Assembly (NCBI GenBank): GCA_016927755.1
Contig: JAFGLZ010000225.1
Span: 1-64,000 of the forward strand
Source of the DNA: Phycisphaerae bacterium
GTDB lineage: Bacteria > Planctomycetota > Phycisphaerae > UBA1845 > JAFGLZ01
Length of the DNA: 64,000 nt
Direction of reading: 5' to 3'
Shown piece by piece: positions 18,849 to 27,087 of the stretch (position 1 is the first letter of the stretch; each line of letters opens with the position of its first letter). Both the position numbers and the translations under genes were made by a program. A model generated the notes under the pieces. That model made no database searches, had not been told where the DNA came from, and was given only the letters and a program-made list of their open reading frames with translations.

Positions 18849-21284
18849 ATGACCTTACCAGTGAGCTGGGGATGCCATCGGCGACGGACAACCATCGTCC
18901 GCGTCCTTCCCGTTGCGACGGCGTTGCTGCTGGTCACCTGCGCTGTGGGATTGCCGGAAGCTGCCGCGGCGTCGGCCCGGGAAACGAACAAGGCGGGCGT
19001 GGCAACTGGCAGGTGGCTCGTCAAGAACGGCCAGGCGGACTCCGCGATCGTCCTTGGTGCCGATAGCGATCCCTTCCATGCGTGGATCGCCGGTGAGCTA
19101 CAGCGCTACATCAAGAGCCTTTCAGGCGGCGAGCCGCCGATCGTTTCTCATGACAAGACCCCGCCTGACAAGGCGCTGCTCATCTTGGGCGGACCTCAGG
19201 TCAATCCCCTCTGCGCTGCGGCTCAGCAGCAGCAGATGGTCAGCTTCGCCGGCCTGAAGCCCGAGGGCTTTGTGCTGAAGACGGTCGAGTTGGACGGCCG
19301 TCCCACCGTCATTGTCGGCGGCAACGACGAGGCCGGCACGATGTACGCGGCCTATGAACTGCTGGAGCGCCTGGGCGTCGTGTTCCAACTGACGGGCGAC
19401 ATCATCCCTCAGCGAAAGCCCGACCTCCCCCTGCCGGCGCTCGACGTCCGCATGGAGCCGGTCCTGAAGTACCGCGGCATGCACTGCTGCCACGGTCTCC
19501 GCTGGCACATGGGGCTGGCGGACTTCCGCAAGCACATCGACCAATTGGCCAAGCTGAAGCTCAACTGCCTCCAGTTCTACGCCGGCATTGGCTCGCCGTG
19601 GGTTGAGTTCTCGTACGCGGGCAAGGTGGGCGAGATCCTCTATCCCAAGGAATCCGGCTACGTGGCCTGGGGTTTTGGGCTGTCAACCAGCGGGACGGCC
19701 AAGGAGATGCGAGTCGGGCGGGAGTGTTTCCCGCAGGAGTATCTGGGCCCGCCTGAGTTTGCCCACGTCCAAACGCAACAGGAAGCATTTGCGACCGCCC
19801 GCGAATTCCTCCACGAGGTCATTCAATATGCCCATCAGCGCAAGGTCCAGGTTTGGTTGATGATGGGCGAGATCCCCTACGTGCCGCCGAACCTGGCGCC
19901 GCCTGCCGCAAAGCACCTGCATGACTTCTACTGCGGTGTAGCGCTGCCGATCGGCGATCCGACGGTGTTGGGCGTTTGGGAGGCGGCCGTGCGGAGCATG
20001 ATGGACACGTATCCGCGGGCTGATGCCTACGGGATCTGGACCTCGGAGCTTTTCTTTCCTGTAGCCGATGCCCAAACACAGGCGCTCGTGCGCCAGCATG
20101 CGGCCGTGCGAAAACTGATTCCGTCCCTGGAGGAGATCCACCGGCAGGGCAACGTACAGCCCCGTCGCCCCGAGCACCTGGACTGCGATCTGGCGGAGAT
20201 CTGCGTGGCGGCCGAGCTCGTCAAGAGGATAAGGAGGGATCGGCCGGCGGCCAAACTTGGTGTGTCCGTGCTGTTTCGGCCCTACCTGTTCCGCGCGCTG
20301 GACTCGCTGCTGCCCAAAGACGTCTGGTTGATGAGCATGGAGACCTGGGCGAACACCGCCCCGGTGATGCACTTCTACGGCGACATCGCCGGCCGGGAGC
20401 TGCTGGTCATGCCGCGGATCGACGATGACGGATGCGAGCTGCACATGCAGCTCAACGCCTCGATGTACGATCACGACGAGATCATCCCTGGCAGTGTGCG
20501 GTACAAGGTGGCGGGCCTCGTCGGGCAGTTGAACAAGGAGCGCGGCCTGGAGTGTAACGTGCGTTACGTGGCCGAAGGGGCCTGGGACCCGGACATCCAT
20601 TGCCGGTCCTTCTACGAGGGCTACCTCCGCCGACTCTATGGGCCGGATGGTCTGGACGTCCTACTGAAGGCCTACCTGATGCTCGAAGAGAACGACAAGG
20701 CCCTGGGCTGGCACGGGCGGCGCGGCATCTTCCCTGGCTTCTGCCGGTTCTCCCCGTGTCGACTGAGGACGGATGTCAACTACAAAGAGGCCAGGCCGAA
20801 GGTCAATCAGCCGCAACTGGACAAGGAGATCAACGCCGCCGCGGGTGCGCGAACCTTCTGGCGGGGCCGAACGGCCCATTGCCGTCAGGCCTTGGATCTC
20901 CTCAAGGTGGCAAGACCCAGAATCCTGGCCGGCTCCCAAGCGGAGCTCGACTATGTGACGTTCAAGATGGAGACCTTCATCCTGTACTTCGAGGTCCTCG
21001 ACGCCGTCGAAGAGGCCAGGGCGGCCCTAGACCGAGCATGGCTGGCCAAGGGCGCCGGCAACACGACCGAATTCAACACGCACCTAGCCCAATCCAAGGC
21101 TGCATTGGATCGCGCAGACCGCTTGGCGGCACAAGCGGCCCGGGAGATGATCGCGTACCGCGCCATACCGACCGAGAGGTACTTGCTCTTTCGATTCAAC
21201 CAGAACGTGATCGGCTCGATAGAAGCCGCCCTGGACTACGTCAACCAAGTGCTTGCCTTCCAGAACCAGCAGAAGTCGCAGTGA
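18849..21284 (+). CDS. secreted alpha-glucuronidase-N/DUF4838-like protein
   Basis: 811 aa with a signal peptide (about 1-38), a GH67 N-terminal-like/zincin-like alpha-beta domain (HAWIAGELQRYIKSLSG, ALLILGGPQVNPLC, GTMYAAYELLERLGVVFQL, a pattern typical of DUF4838 and GH20-neighbour proteins), a TIM-barrel-like central part (LKYRGMHCCHGLRWHMG, LKLNCLQFYAG, VWLMMGEIPYVPP, AYGIWTSELFF) and a helical C-terminal region. Probably a secreted glycan-active enzyme, perhaps acting on uronic-acid or amino sugars; exact activity unknown. The start is set by AGAAGGGAGG before the ATG. It follows the GH36 remnant by 95 bp on the same strand. Confidence 0.7.
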   Translation: MTLPVSWGCHRRRTTIVRVLPVATALLLVTCAVGLPEAAAASARETNKAGVATGRWLVKNGQADSAIVLGADSDPFHAWIAGELQRYIKSLSGGEPPIVSHDKTPPDKALLILGGPQVNPLCAAAQQQQMVSFAGLKPEGFVLKTVELDGRPTVIVGGNDEAGTMYAAYELLERLGVVFQLTGDIIPQRKPDLPLPALDVRMEPVLKYRGMHCCHGLRWHMGLADFRKHIDQLAKLKLNCLQFYAGIGSPWVEFSYAGKVGEILYPKESGYVAWGFGLSTSGTAKEMRVGRECFPQEYLGPPEFAHVQTQQEAFATAREFLHEVIQYAHQRKVQVWLMMGEIPYVPPNLAPPAAKHLHDFYCGVALPIGDPTVLGVWEAAVRSMMDTYPRADAYGIWTSELFFPVADAQTQALVRQHAAVRKLIPSLEEIHRQGNVQPRRPEHLDCDLAEICVAAELVKRIRRDRPAAKLGVSVLFRPYLFRALDSLLPKDVWLMSMETWANTAPVMHFYGDIAGRELLVMPRIDDDGCELHMQLNASMYDHDEIIPGSVRYKVAGLVGQLNKERGLECNVRYVAEGAWDPDIHCRSFYEGYLRRLYGPDGLDVLLKAYLMLEENDKALGWHGRRGIFPGFCRFSPCRLRTDVNYKEARPKVNQPQLDKEINAAAGARTFWRGRTAHCRQALDLLKVARPRILAGSQAELDYVTFKMETFILYFEVLDAVEEARAALDRAWLAKGAGNTTEFNTHLAQSKAALDRADRLAAQAAREMIAYRAIPTERYLLFRFNQNVIGSIEAALDYVNQVLAFQNQQKSQ

Positions 21285-21325
21285 CGGGTCGCCCAGGACG
21301 TCACGCCCCTTCGGGAGGATCGGTA

Positions 21326-24040
21326 ATGACTTCTGAACACCTATGCGTACGGGAGAACAAGGCCTGGGCCACGTCGTCGCTAGTTGCCTTCTTGGCTGCC
21401 GCTGTTTGGCCATGCTACTCGCTGGCAGGGCAGTTGACGGCTACCGCCTCCAGCGAGTGGGGTCCGGGTTACGGGGCCGAGCAGGCCGCCGACGGCGTGG
21501 CCGGTGAGAACGGCAATTACTGGCAGACCGTTCACGGGACTGACAAGGGCGCCTGGTGGCAGCAGGACCTCGGGAGGATCGTAACCGTGCAGGGCGTCGC
21601 GATCGCCTGGGCGCGGTATCAGGACAAGGTCCACTCGCCACCAGCGAGGGCCATCGTGCAGCTCAGTGAGAAGGGGCCCGAAGGACCTTGGATCGATGCA
21701 AGGGCGATCGGGCCCGAGGAGATACCTCGCGACGAAATCGCCTACCCCGCCCAACCCTCGTGGCGCTACCCGCTGGCCACGCCCACGCAAGCGCGCTACG
21801 TTCGACTGCTGTTTCCCGACGGCGAACAGGGCGGTGCGATGTATCCAGGTTACGTGTGTCTGGGCGAGGTCGAGGTTCTGTCACCGGACCTCGCCCCGCG
21901 AATCGTCTCGATCGAGGGGCGATTCGGTAAGGCAGACATCGACGTCAGTCGGTCAGCCATCGTCTGCCTGTATCTCCGCAGCCCTGCGGGGATGGGCGCC
22001 CAATCGCTGCTCGCCCGTCGCGGCGCGAAGCCCTGGGCCTGGGGCGCTTACACGTACGTCGTCGGGCGAGACGGTGCTCGCTACGAGAGTCGGTCTTCGG
22101 CAGCGGAGAAGGTCGATGTCCAGTCCCAGGAAGGACTCAACACCCTACGGCTCGGCGGCATCAAGCTGGGCAGCGTCAAGGGGGATGTTGTTGCCATCGA
22201 AGACTGGATGCTCGCCGCGACCCCCGACGGTTCGCAACTCGTCTGGCAGATCACCCGACGATGGCAACGGGACTTCACCTCAGCCTGCACCGGCAGCCCA
22301 GGGCTGTTCTTCAGCTTCAATGCACGCCAGTCAGCCAATTCGGTCACGAGCACGATCTGGTACGAACCGGCTCGCCTGGAGGCCCGGTCGGATGATCTGT
22401 ACCGTCTCCAACGCAGGCCCGGGCAGATCTCGGAAAACCACGTCGTCACCGTTCGCGATCGCGATACATGGGCGATCTACAAACTGTGGACCAATTGGCG
22501 CGAGCCGTGCGATCTGCGGTTGGACGTCCGAGGCGGCCACCTCTACCGCCGAGGCAGCTACGCCCTGCTGAGCGAGGCGGGCGCGGTCACGACCGAGGCT
22601 ACCGTTGCAGATCATCGCCAGGGCCAGGTCGAGCAGATCGCCCTTGCACTAAGCCCGACGTACAAGTACGCGACGGGGTACCAACTGGCGATCCGTCTGC
22701 CTGATAAGCAGACGGAGGCCTTCCTCAAGGACTTCTACGCCTCAGTGTTCAACGGCGGTGCCGTCAACGATCAGAGGAACTACGATTTCGGCAATGAGAC
22801 CGACGGGTGGTACTACGCGGGGTCCTGTTGGATGTACGGCCTGGCGCTGGCAGCGGGCGTGCCGGCCGGCGGGGCCTTGTCGGCGCACCCCTACGATGCC
22901 GCCAGCGCGTTTCGGGAGCACCTGGGCCATGTCTTCGCCACGCTGGACGACAAGGGACGGGCGCACTTCGGCTACAACCAGTCCGGCGAATGGGTTGACG
23001 ACAACCTACACACGATCGTGGGGACCTGTGCGTATCTGCTGCATTCGGGTGACCTGGCCTTCGTCCGTCGACACCTGCCGGCCATGGAACGCATGCTGGC
23101 CTATTTCATTCAGCGGCGCGATGCTCAAGGACTGTTCAAGCTGGATAGCGTTGGCGCGCACTGGTACTACGACGCCATCATCACGAGCGGCGTCAACGGG
23201 TACTACAACGCCTTCCTCTACAAGGCGGCCTGCGACCTGGCGGAGATGGAAGCCGCCGCCGGCCAGGCAGAAAAGGCAGCGGAGTATCGACGTTTGGCCG
23301 AAGAGGTCCGCGCGGCCTTCAATCGCGTGCTGTGGCGCGACAACCTGCCCGGCGGGCCCCGCTACCTCGACTGGATCGACGCCAAGGGCAACGAGGTGGC
23401 CTACTTCTGTGATCTCTGCCAGTGGCCGCCGGTCGCCGTGGGGATCGCTTCCCCCGAGCAAGCGCGAAAGATCGTGGCCACGGCCGATGCCCGGATCCGT
23501 GAATTGCAGCGAGAGCACGGCTACCAGGGTTATGCCGGCCTTTCTGCGCTGTGGCCCGTGCCGGCATCTTTGAATCCTCACAAGTGGCAGACGTTCGGTA
23601 GATACATGAACGGGGGCAGCCTGCTGTGCCAGACGTACTGGGAGATCGTGGCGCGGGCACGGGCAAATGACGTGGACGGCGCAGCCCGTCGGTTGAAGCT
23701 CTTCGCCCGCCGCGCGGACGAGACGTTCTGGGCTGGCGACAACGCAGCCAATATCCTGGGCGAGATGGCCAACGGTGATGGCGAACCCTATCTGGCGGAC
23801 ATGGTGGTCACCACGGCCGCCGCGGTCCACGGCATCATCGGCTTCGCGCCCACGTGGAACCGCCTGGACGTGATACCCCGCCTGCCACCCGATTGGCCGA
23901 AGGCCGAGGCGGACGTGCTCTACAAGGGCCGCCGCCATCACGTGACCATCGAAGGCAACAAGGTCCAGGTACAACCCGGCGAGCAAGTGATCGGCACCTC
24001 GACGCAGATGGTCGGGACCCCAGGAAATGGGAAACCTTAA
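21326..24040 (+). CDS. secreted discoidin (F5/8)-domain six-hairpin glycosidase candidate
   Basis: 904 aa with a signal peptide (SLVAFLAAAVWPCYSLAG), a galactose-binding/F5-8 type C domain at about 40-185 (LTATASSEWGPGYGAEQAADG, WWQQDLGRIVTVQGVAIAW, ARYVRLLFPD), a beta-sandwich, and a C-terminal (alpha/alpha)6 domain from about 480 (WYYAGSCWMYGLALAAG, GEWVDDNLHTIVGTCAYLL, GYYNAFLYKAACDLAEME, GLSALWPVP) as in GH15/GH78/GH95-like enzymes. Activity on rhamnose- or fucose-like residues is a guess. The start is chosen for GGGAGGAT 5 nt upstream, 42 bp after the preceding gene; a longer upstream frame is a shadow of that gene. Confidence 0.7.
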   Translation: MTSEHLCVRENKAWATSSLVAFLAAAVWPCYSLAGQLTATASSEWGPGYGAEQAADGVAGENGNYWQTVHGTDKGAWWQQDLGRIVTVQGVAIAWARYQDKVHSPPARAIVQLSEKGPEGPWIDARAIGPEEIPRDEIAYPAQPSWRYPLATPTQARYVRLLFPDGEQGGAMYPGYVCLGEVEVLSPDLAPRIVSIEGRFGKADIDVSRSAIVCLYLRSPAGMGAQSLLARRGAKPWAWGAYTYVVGRDGARYESRSSAAEKVDVQSQEGLNTLRLGGIKLGSVKGDVVAIEDWMLAATPDGSQLVWQITRRWQRDFTSACTGSPGLFFSFNARQSANSVTSTIWYEPARLEARSDDLYRLQRRPGQISENHVVTVRDRDTWAIYKLWTNWREPCDLRLDVRGGHLYRRGSYALLSEAGAVTTEATVADHRQGQVEQIALALSPTYKYATGYQLAIRLPDKQTEAFLKDFYASVFNGGAVNDQRNYDFGNETDGWYYAGSCWMYGLALAAGVPAGGALSAHPYDAASAFREHLGHVFATLDDKGRAHFGYNQSGEWVDDNLHTIVGTCAYLLHSGDLAFVRRHLPAMERMLAYFIQRRDAQGLFKLDSVGAHWYYDAIITSGVNGYYNAFLYKAACDLAEMEAAAGQAEKAAEYRRLAEEVRAAFNRVLWRDNLPGGPRYLDWIDAKGNEVAYFCDLCQWPPVAVGIASPEQARKIVATADARIRELQREHGYQGYAGLSALWPVPASLNPHKWQTFGRYMNGGSLLCQTYWEIVARARANDVDGAARRLKLFARRADETFWAGDNAANILGEMANGDGEPYLADMVVTTAAAVHGIIGFAPTWNRLDVIPRLPPDWPKAEADVLYKGRRHHVTIEGNKVQVQPGEQVIGTSTQMVGTPGNGKP

Positions 24041-24065
24041 GTACTAGAGGCCCCACATAGGCCTC

Positions 24066-24887
24066 ATGGCCTACGGATTCCACTTCATCTGGCTGCCCTA
24101 CGCTGACCTGTTCGAGTCCTACCTGCCGGACTTCGTCCTGGCTTTCACGTTCTTCACTGCGCTAGCATTCGCCGTGCTCGAACGGCGCCTCGGGAACAAG
24201 CGACCCGCGGTTGCGATGTCGGCTGCACTCGGTCTGGCGCTGGCGATCGGTTTGCTGTGGTGGGAGGTCCAGCCAGGCCGTTCCATCCGAGACCTCGGTC
24301 CGCTTGCAGCAGGTTTCGCGCTGATCCTACTGGCCAGTGTCCTCTATCAATCCATCAAACACGTGGGCGGCGGCTGGGCCGGTGCGGCCGTCGCACTCGG
24401 CGCGAGTATCCTGGTCGGTTGGCTCGTCGGCGTCGACTGGCCGATTGACCCGCAGGCCATCCAGACCGTCGTCACCGTTGTCCTTGTCTTCGGCGTCATG
24501 GCATTCCTGATCCATCGCCGCGGCGCACACGCCTTCACTTCGGGGGGATTCCCAGCGCTCAACGAAGCCCGCCACGATGTCGACGATCTCTACGAGGATC
24601 ACCGCGTCGCCGACCGCCTCACGAGTGGATTCCGCCGCCTGCGAAAGGATGCTGGAACGCTTACTGAAAGACCCAAGGGAGCCGATGATGTCATGCTCCA
24701 GCTGAGACGTGTATTACCAGCCGAGGGCTGGCTCACCCATATCTCAGTGTGCCGTCTTGAAGGAAGGGAACGAAACGACGATAGTCGAGGGCACGCCGAA
24801 CCTGCCTGTCACCAAGGAAGGCCATTCAAGCCGGGGTGGTCGCGCCAGATTCGGCTTCCCACAGGGCAACCGGTTTCGGGGGAATGA
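24066..24887 (+). CDS. multi-pass membrane protein, C-terminus probably altered
   Basis: 273 aa. Residues 20-155 contain about five hydrophobic helices (FVLAFTFFTALAFAVLE, VAMSAALGLALAIGLLWW, LAAGFALILLASVLYQ, GAAVALGASILVGWLVG, TVVTVVLVFGVMAFLIH). After the helical segment ending VMLQLRRVLPAEGWLT (about 215-220) the sequence becomes low-complexity, charged and unlike a membrane protein tail, suggesting a frameshift or truncation there. No ribosome-binding site: a 6-bp hairpin (GAGGCC/GGCCTC, 24047-24065) abuts the ATG, so the N-terminus may also be incomplete. Function unknown. Confidence 0.5.
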   Translation: MAYGFHFIWLPYADLFESYLPDFVLAFTFFTALAFAVLERRLGNKRPAVAMSAALGLALAIGLLWWEVQPGRSIRDLGPLAAGFALILLASVLYQSIKHVGGGWAGAAVALGASILVGWLVGVDWPIDPQAIQTVVTVVLVFGVMAFLIHRRGAHAFTSGGFPALNEARHDVDDLYEDHRVADRLTSGFRRLRKDAGTLTERPKGADDVMLQLRRVLPAEGWLTHISVCRLEGRERNDDSRGHAEPACHQGRPFKPGWSRQIRLPTGQPVSGE

Positions 24888-24914
24888 CATGGGGTGTGTC
24901 ACATGAGGGAACTA

Positions 24915-26180
24915 ATGAGTGGTCGCGCGTCTATCGTTATCGCCATGCTGGGCACTGCCGTGATGGGCGCATCATCCGGCACGCTGGGCAGCGGCAGACA
25001 GGCCGATGGTCCGCCCCGCTTCCTCTTCGTATCACAGGGAAAGACGGCGATGATGAACGCCGACGGCAAGGGCCTTCGCGTCTTTGATTTCAAGGTCCCC
25101 AACCAGGCCACCTGGCAGCCCGGGGGATTCTTCGCCGACGGCAGGCGGATGCTGTTTCTCAGTATGGAACCCCGCCGGGATGGACCGGGACGCCCGTTCG
25201 AGGAGTACTACACCAAGACCCCGACTCACATCTGGGTCCACGATCTCAAGCAAGATTCGCTCAGCGAGATCGCCACGCGCGACCGGATGGCTGTCTTCTA
25301 CACGCCGGCACTCCTGATCAGCGACAACCGCATGCTGGTCCAGGTCGTTCGAGACAAGGTGGGGCAGATCTTCAGCATGAACCTTGATGGCACAGACGCG
25401 CGGGAGTTCACGCGAGCGGGAGAAGGCCTCCCTTACGGGCTCAGCATGAGCCCCGACGGCAAGCGCGTGGCATTCCACCTCGCCGGCGCAGGCGGCTATC
25501 AGGTCTGGACCAGCGACATATACGGAGCCAACCGTATTCGGGTCGCGGCCGCACCGGGTCACCTCTACTTCGGGACGAGTTGGTCCCCGGACGGCAAGTG
25601 GATCCTCTACGTCGACTGCCTGTCCGAGAAGGATCCCGGCCACGACTGGGCCGACGTCTGCATCGGACGCGCCGACGGCAGCGAGCACCGCGTGCTGACC
25701 AAAGGACAGGCCATGTGGTTCGGCGCCACCTACGGCAACCCGAAGTCGCGAGGTGGCGGCTCCAACGTCCCTGCATGGACGCGTGATGGCCGTATCCTTT
25801 ACCCGCGACGACTACCGGGCTCGAAGGTGGCCTGGGAGTACCAACCACAACGCCCCGACGTCGACCATTTCAATCGTGACTACAAACCCGACCTTGCCCG
25901 AGGCGGTACGGAGATCTGCCTTCTCGACCCGCGCGACGGCTCAGAGAGGGTGCTTACACGCTCCGATCCGCTCGTGTGGGACTTTCGTGCCAGCCAATCT
26001 CCCTGCGGTCGGTACGTCGTGTTCTGCCGGGCCAAGACCGGTGACCTTCCCGCCATTTGGATCATGGACTCAGACGGCCGCAACCCACACCTGCTCACCA
26101 ACGGACTCAACGGCGCGGGAGCCGATCACCCGCAATGGGTACCCGCAGGAAACGGGACAGGAAAGCGCGCCCAGGAATGA
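24915..26180 (+). CDS. secreted TolB-like beta-propeller protein
   Basis: 421 aa with a signal peptide (MSGRASIVIAMLGTAVMG) and TolB/WD40-like propeller repeats: LSMSPDGKRVAFHLAG, SWSPDGKWILYVDC, ASQSPCGRYVVFCRA, plus IWIMDSDGRNPHLLTNG, the D-G-x-N/E-x-x-x-L-T signature of PD40 repeats. These domains bind proteins or oligosaccharides; here it probably serves the neighbouring sugar-degradation genes, but no catalytic site is seen. Start 24915 is favoured by GAGGGA 4 nt upstream; ATG 24903 is possible. Confidence 0.7.
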   Translation: MSGRASIVIAMLGTAVMGASSGTLGSGRQADGPPRFLFVSQGKTAMMNADGKGLRVFDFKVPNQATWQPGGFFADGRRMLFLSMEPRRDGPGRPFEEYYTKTPTHIWVHDLKQDSLSEIATRDRMAVFYTPALLISDNRMLVQVVRDKVGQIFSMNLDGTDAREFTRAGEGLPYGLSMSPDGKRVAFHLAGAGGYQVWTSDIYGANRIRVAAAPGHLYFGTSWSPDGKWILYVDCLSEKDPGHDWADVCIGRADGSEHRVLTKGQAMWFGATYGNPKSRGGGSNVPAWTRDGRILYPRRLPGSKVAWEYQPQRPDVDHFNRDYKPDLARGGTEICLLDPRDGSERVLTRSDPLVWDFRASQSPCGRYVVFCRAKTGDLPAIWIMDSDGRNPHLLTNGLNGAGADHPQWVPAGNGTGKRAQE

Positions 26181-26284
26181 GCCGAAGTTCCTAAGAGGTG
26201 CCGCTCTCATGGGTCGCCTTCGAAGACAGCAAACCCGAAAGGCCCGGGTCTGCGTGGCCCGGAGCATCTGATGACCTCTTGGAG

Positions 26285-26530
26285 TCACCGTCCATTATCA
26301 ACAGCCCAGCCGCACCGCACGCAGCACACCCCCTCATCCAACGGCGAACCCGACACGACTACGCTCGTCCCGCAACGCAGGCACGTAACCACTCCGGCCT
26401 GCTGGCAGAACCGCGTGCCCTTCACCGTGTCGAAATCCACGTAGTTGTGCGGGTTCATGGTCTCGCGAAACTGCCGTAGCCGCAGGTCCACAAACCAGGC
26501 TGTGCCGTCCAGCCGAACTACGGGCAGCAT
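26285..26530 (-). CDS. small zinc-ribbon-like protein (81 aa)
   Basis: 81 aa: an N-terminal segment (VVRLDGTAWFVDLRLRQF, NPHNYVDFD) followed by a two-CxxC zinc-ribbon pattern, CLRCGTSVVVSG then CCVRCGWAVD. I associate this 'WFVD.RL.QFR....PH..VDF' plus zinc-ribbon combination with small planctomycete proteins of unknown function (recall only). It lies 31 bp downstream of a 36-aa ORF on the same strand with an AAGG site, suggesting a tiny operon. Confidence 0.5.
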   Translation of the reverse strand: MLPVVRLDGTAWFVDLRLRQFRETMNPHNYVDFDTVKGTRFCQQAGVVTCLRCGTSVVVSGSPLDEGVCCVRCGWAVDNGR

Positions 26531-26561
26531 CCTTGGCTATCCGCTGGTGCTGACAGCATCT

Positions 26562-26672
26562 TCATCCATCCGGCATCACCCCACTCCGGTGGGCCTCAAC
26601 CTCATGGTCGGCAGCCCCCTCATGGAACACCTCCAGCCAGGCATCGAAACTCGCCAACTTGTCTCTGCTCAT
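26562..26672 (-). CDS. tiny ORF upstream of the zinc-ribbon gene (36 aa)
   Basis: MSRDKLASFDAWLEVFHEG followed by about 17 acidic/histidine-containing residues and a stop. It has a short purine-rich leader (ATCAGG) and helix-like composition. It precedes the zinc-ribbon gene on the same strand. It may be a genuine small protein or the N-terminal part of a formerly longer one. Confidence 0.35.
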   Translation of the reverse strand: MSRDKLASFDAWLEVFHEGAADHEVEAHRSGVMPDG

Positions 26673-26734
26673 CCTGATTCACCTCCACGGCTCCGTGCCG
26701 CTCGTGGCATCGCGGCACGGGGCCAGGCGTCACC

Positions 26735-26848
26735 TCAATCCCACTCAATCCTGGGCCCATCCCTCCTCCGTTCAGCGGCAGCCCGATGCCACATTCGCCG
26801 GAACCATCTGTCCAGGTCGGATCGTTTCATGTCGTCGAGTGGACTCAT
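26735..26848 (-). pseudogene. small unknown protein family, copy 3 with internal deletion
   Basis: Reads MSPLDDMKRSDLDRWFRRMW, joining residues 1-6 of copy 1 (555-773) directly to its KRSDLDRWFRRMW segment; about 25 residues of the amphipathic helix are missing. In copy 1 the two deletion edges both carry TCGATGACGCGA, a 12-bp direct repeat, which explains the loss by slippage or recombination. The nucleotide match to copy 1 is close, including the leader GTGAAACAG. The protein tail then differs. Confidence 0.55.
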
Positions 26849-26861
26849 TCTGTTTCACTTT

Positions 26862-26883
26862 CGGAGAGCCAGGCGGCTCTCCG
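26862..26883. promoter_or_regulatory. 9-bp-stem hairpin upstream of copy 3
   Basis: CGGAGAGCC (26862-26870) and GGCTCTCCG (26875-26883) pair perfectly with a 4-nt loop, followed by a second, imperfect GAGAGCCGCC repeat. On the plus strand this resembles a terminator stem without a clean T-run; on the minus strand it lies in the leader of the 26735-26848 gene. Confidence 0.4.
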
Positions 26884-27087
26884 GAAAACGAGAGCCGCCT
26901 TCTCTCGAACAAGCCGTTTCTCGAGAACGCTCACGTTGCCAACAGATGAATCAACCGCATGAGGGCCAGCGACACGCCGCTGCCGTTCTTGCGCGTGTGT
27001 ACGTTCATCCGTCGAACCGGTTGGAGTTCAGTTGGAGGGTGGTGCAATCGTCTGCTGGACCGAGCATCGATTCTCATTGGCGAGCTG

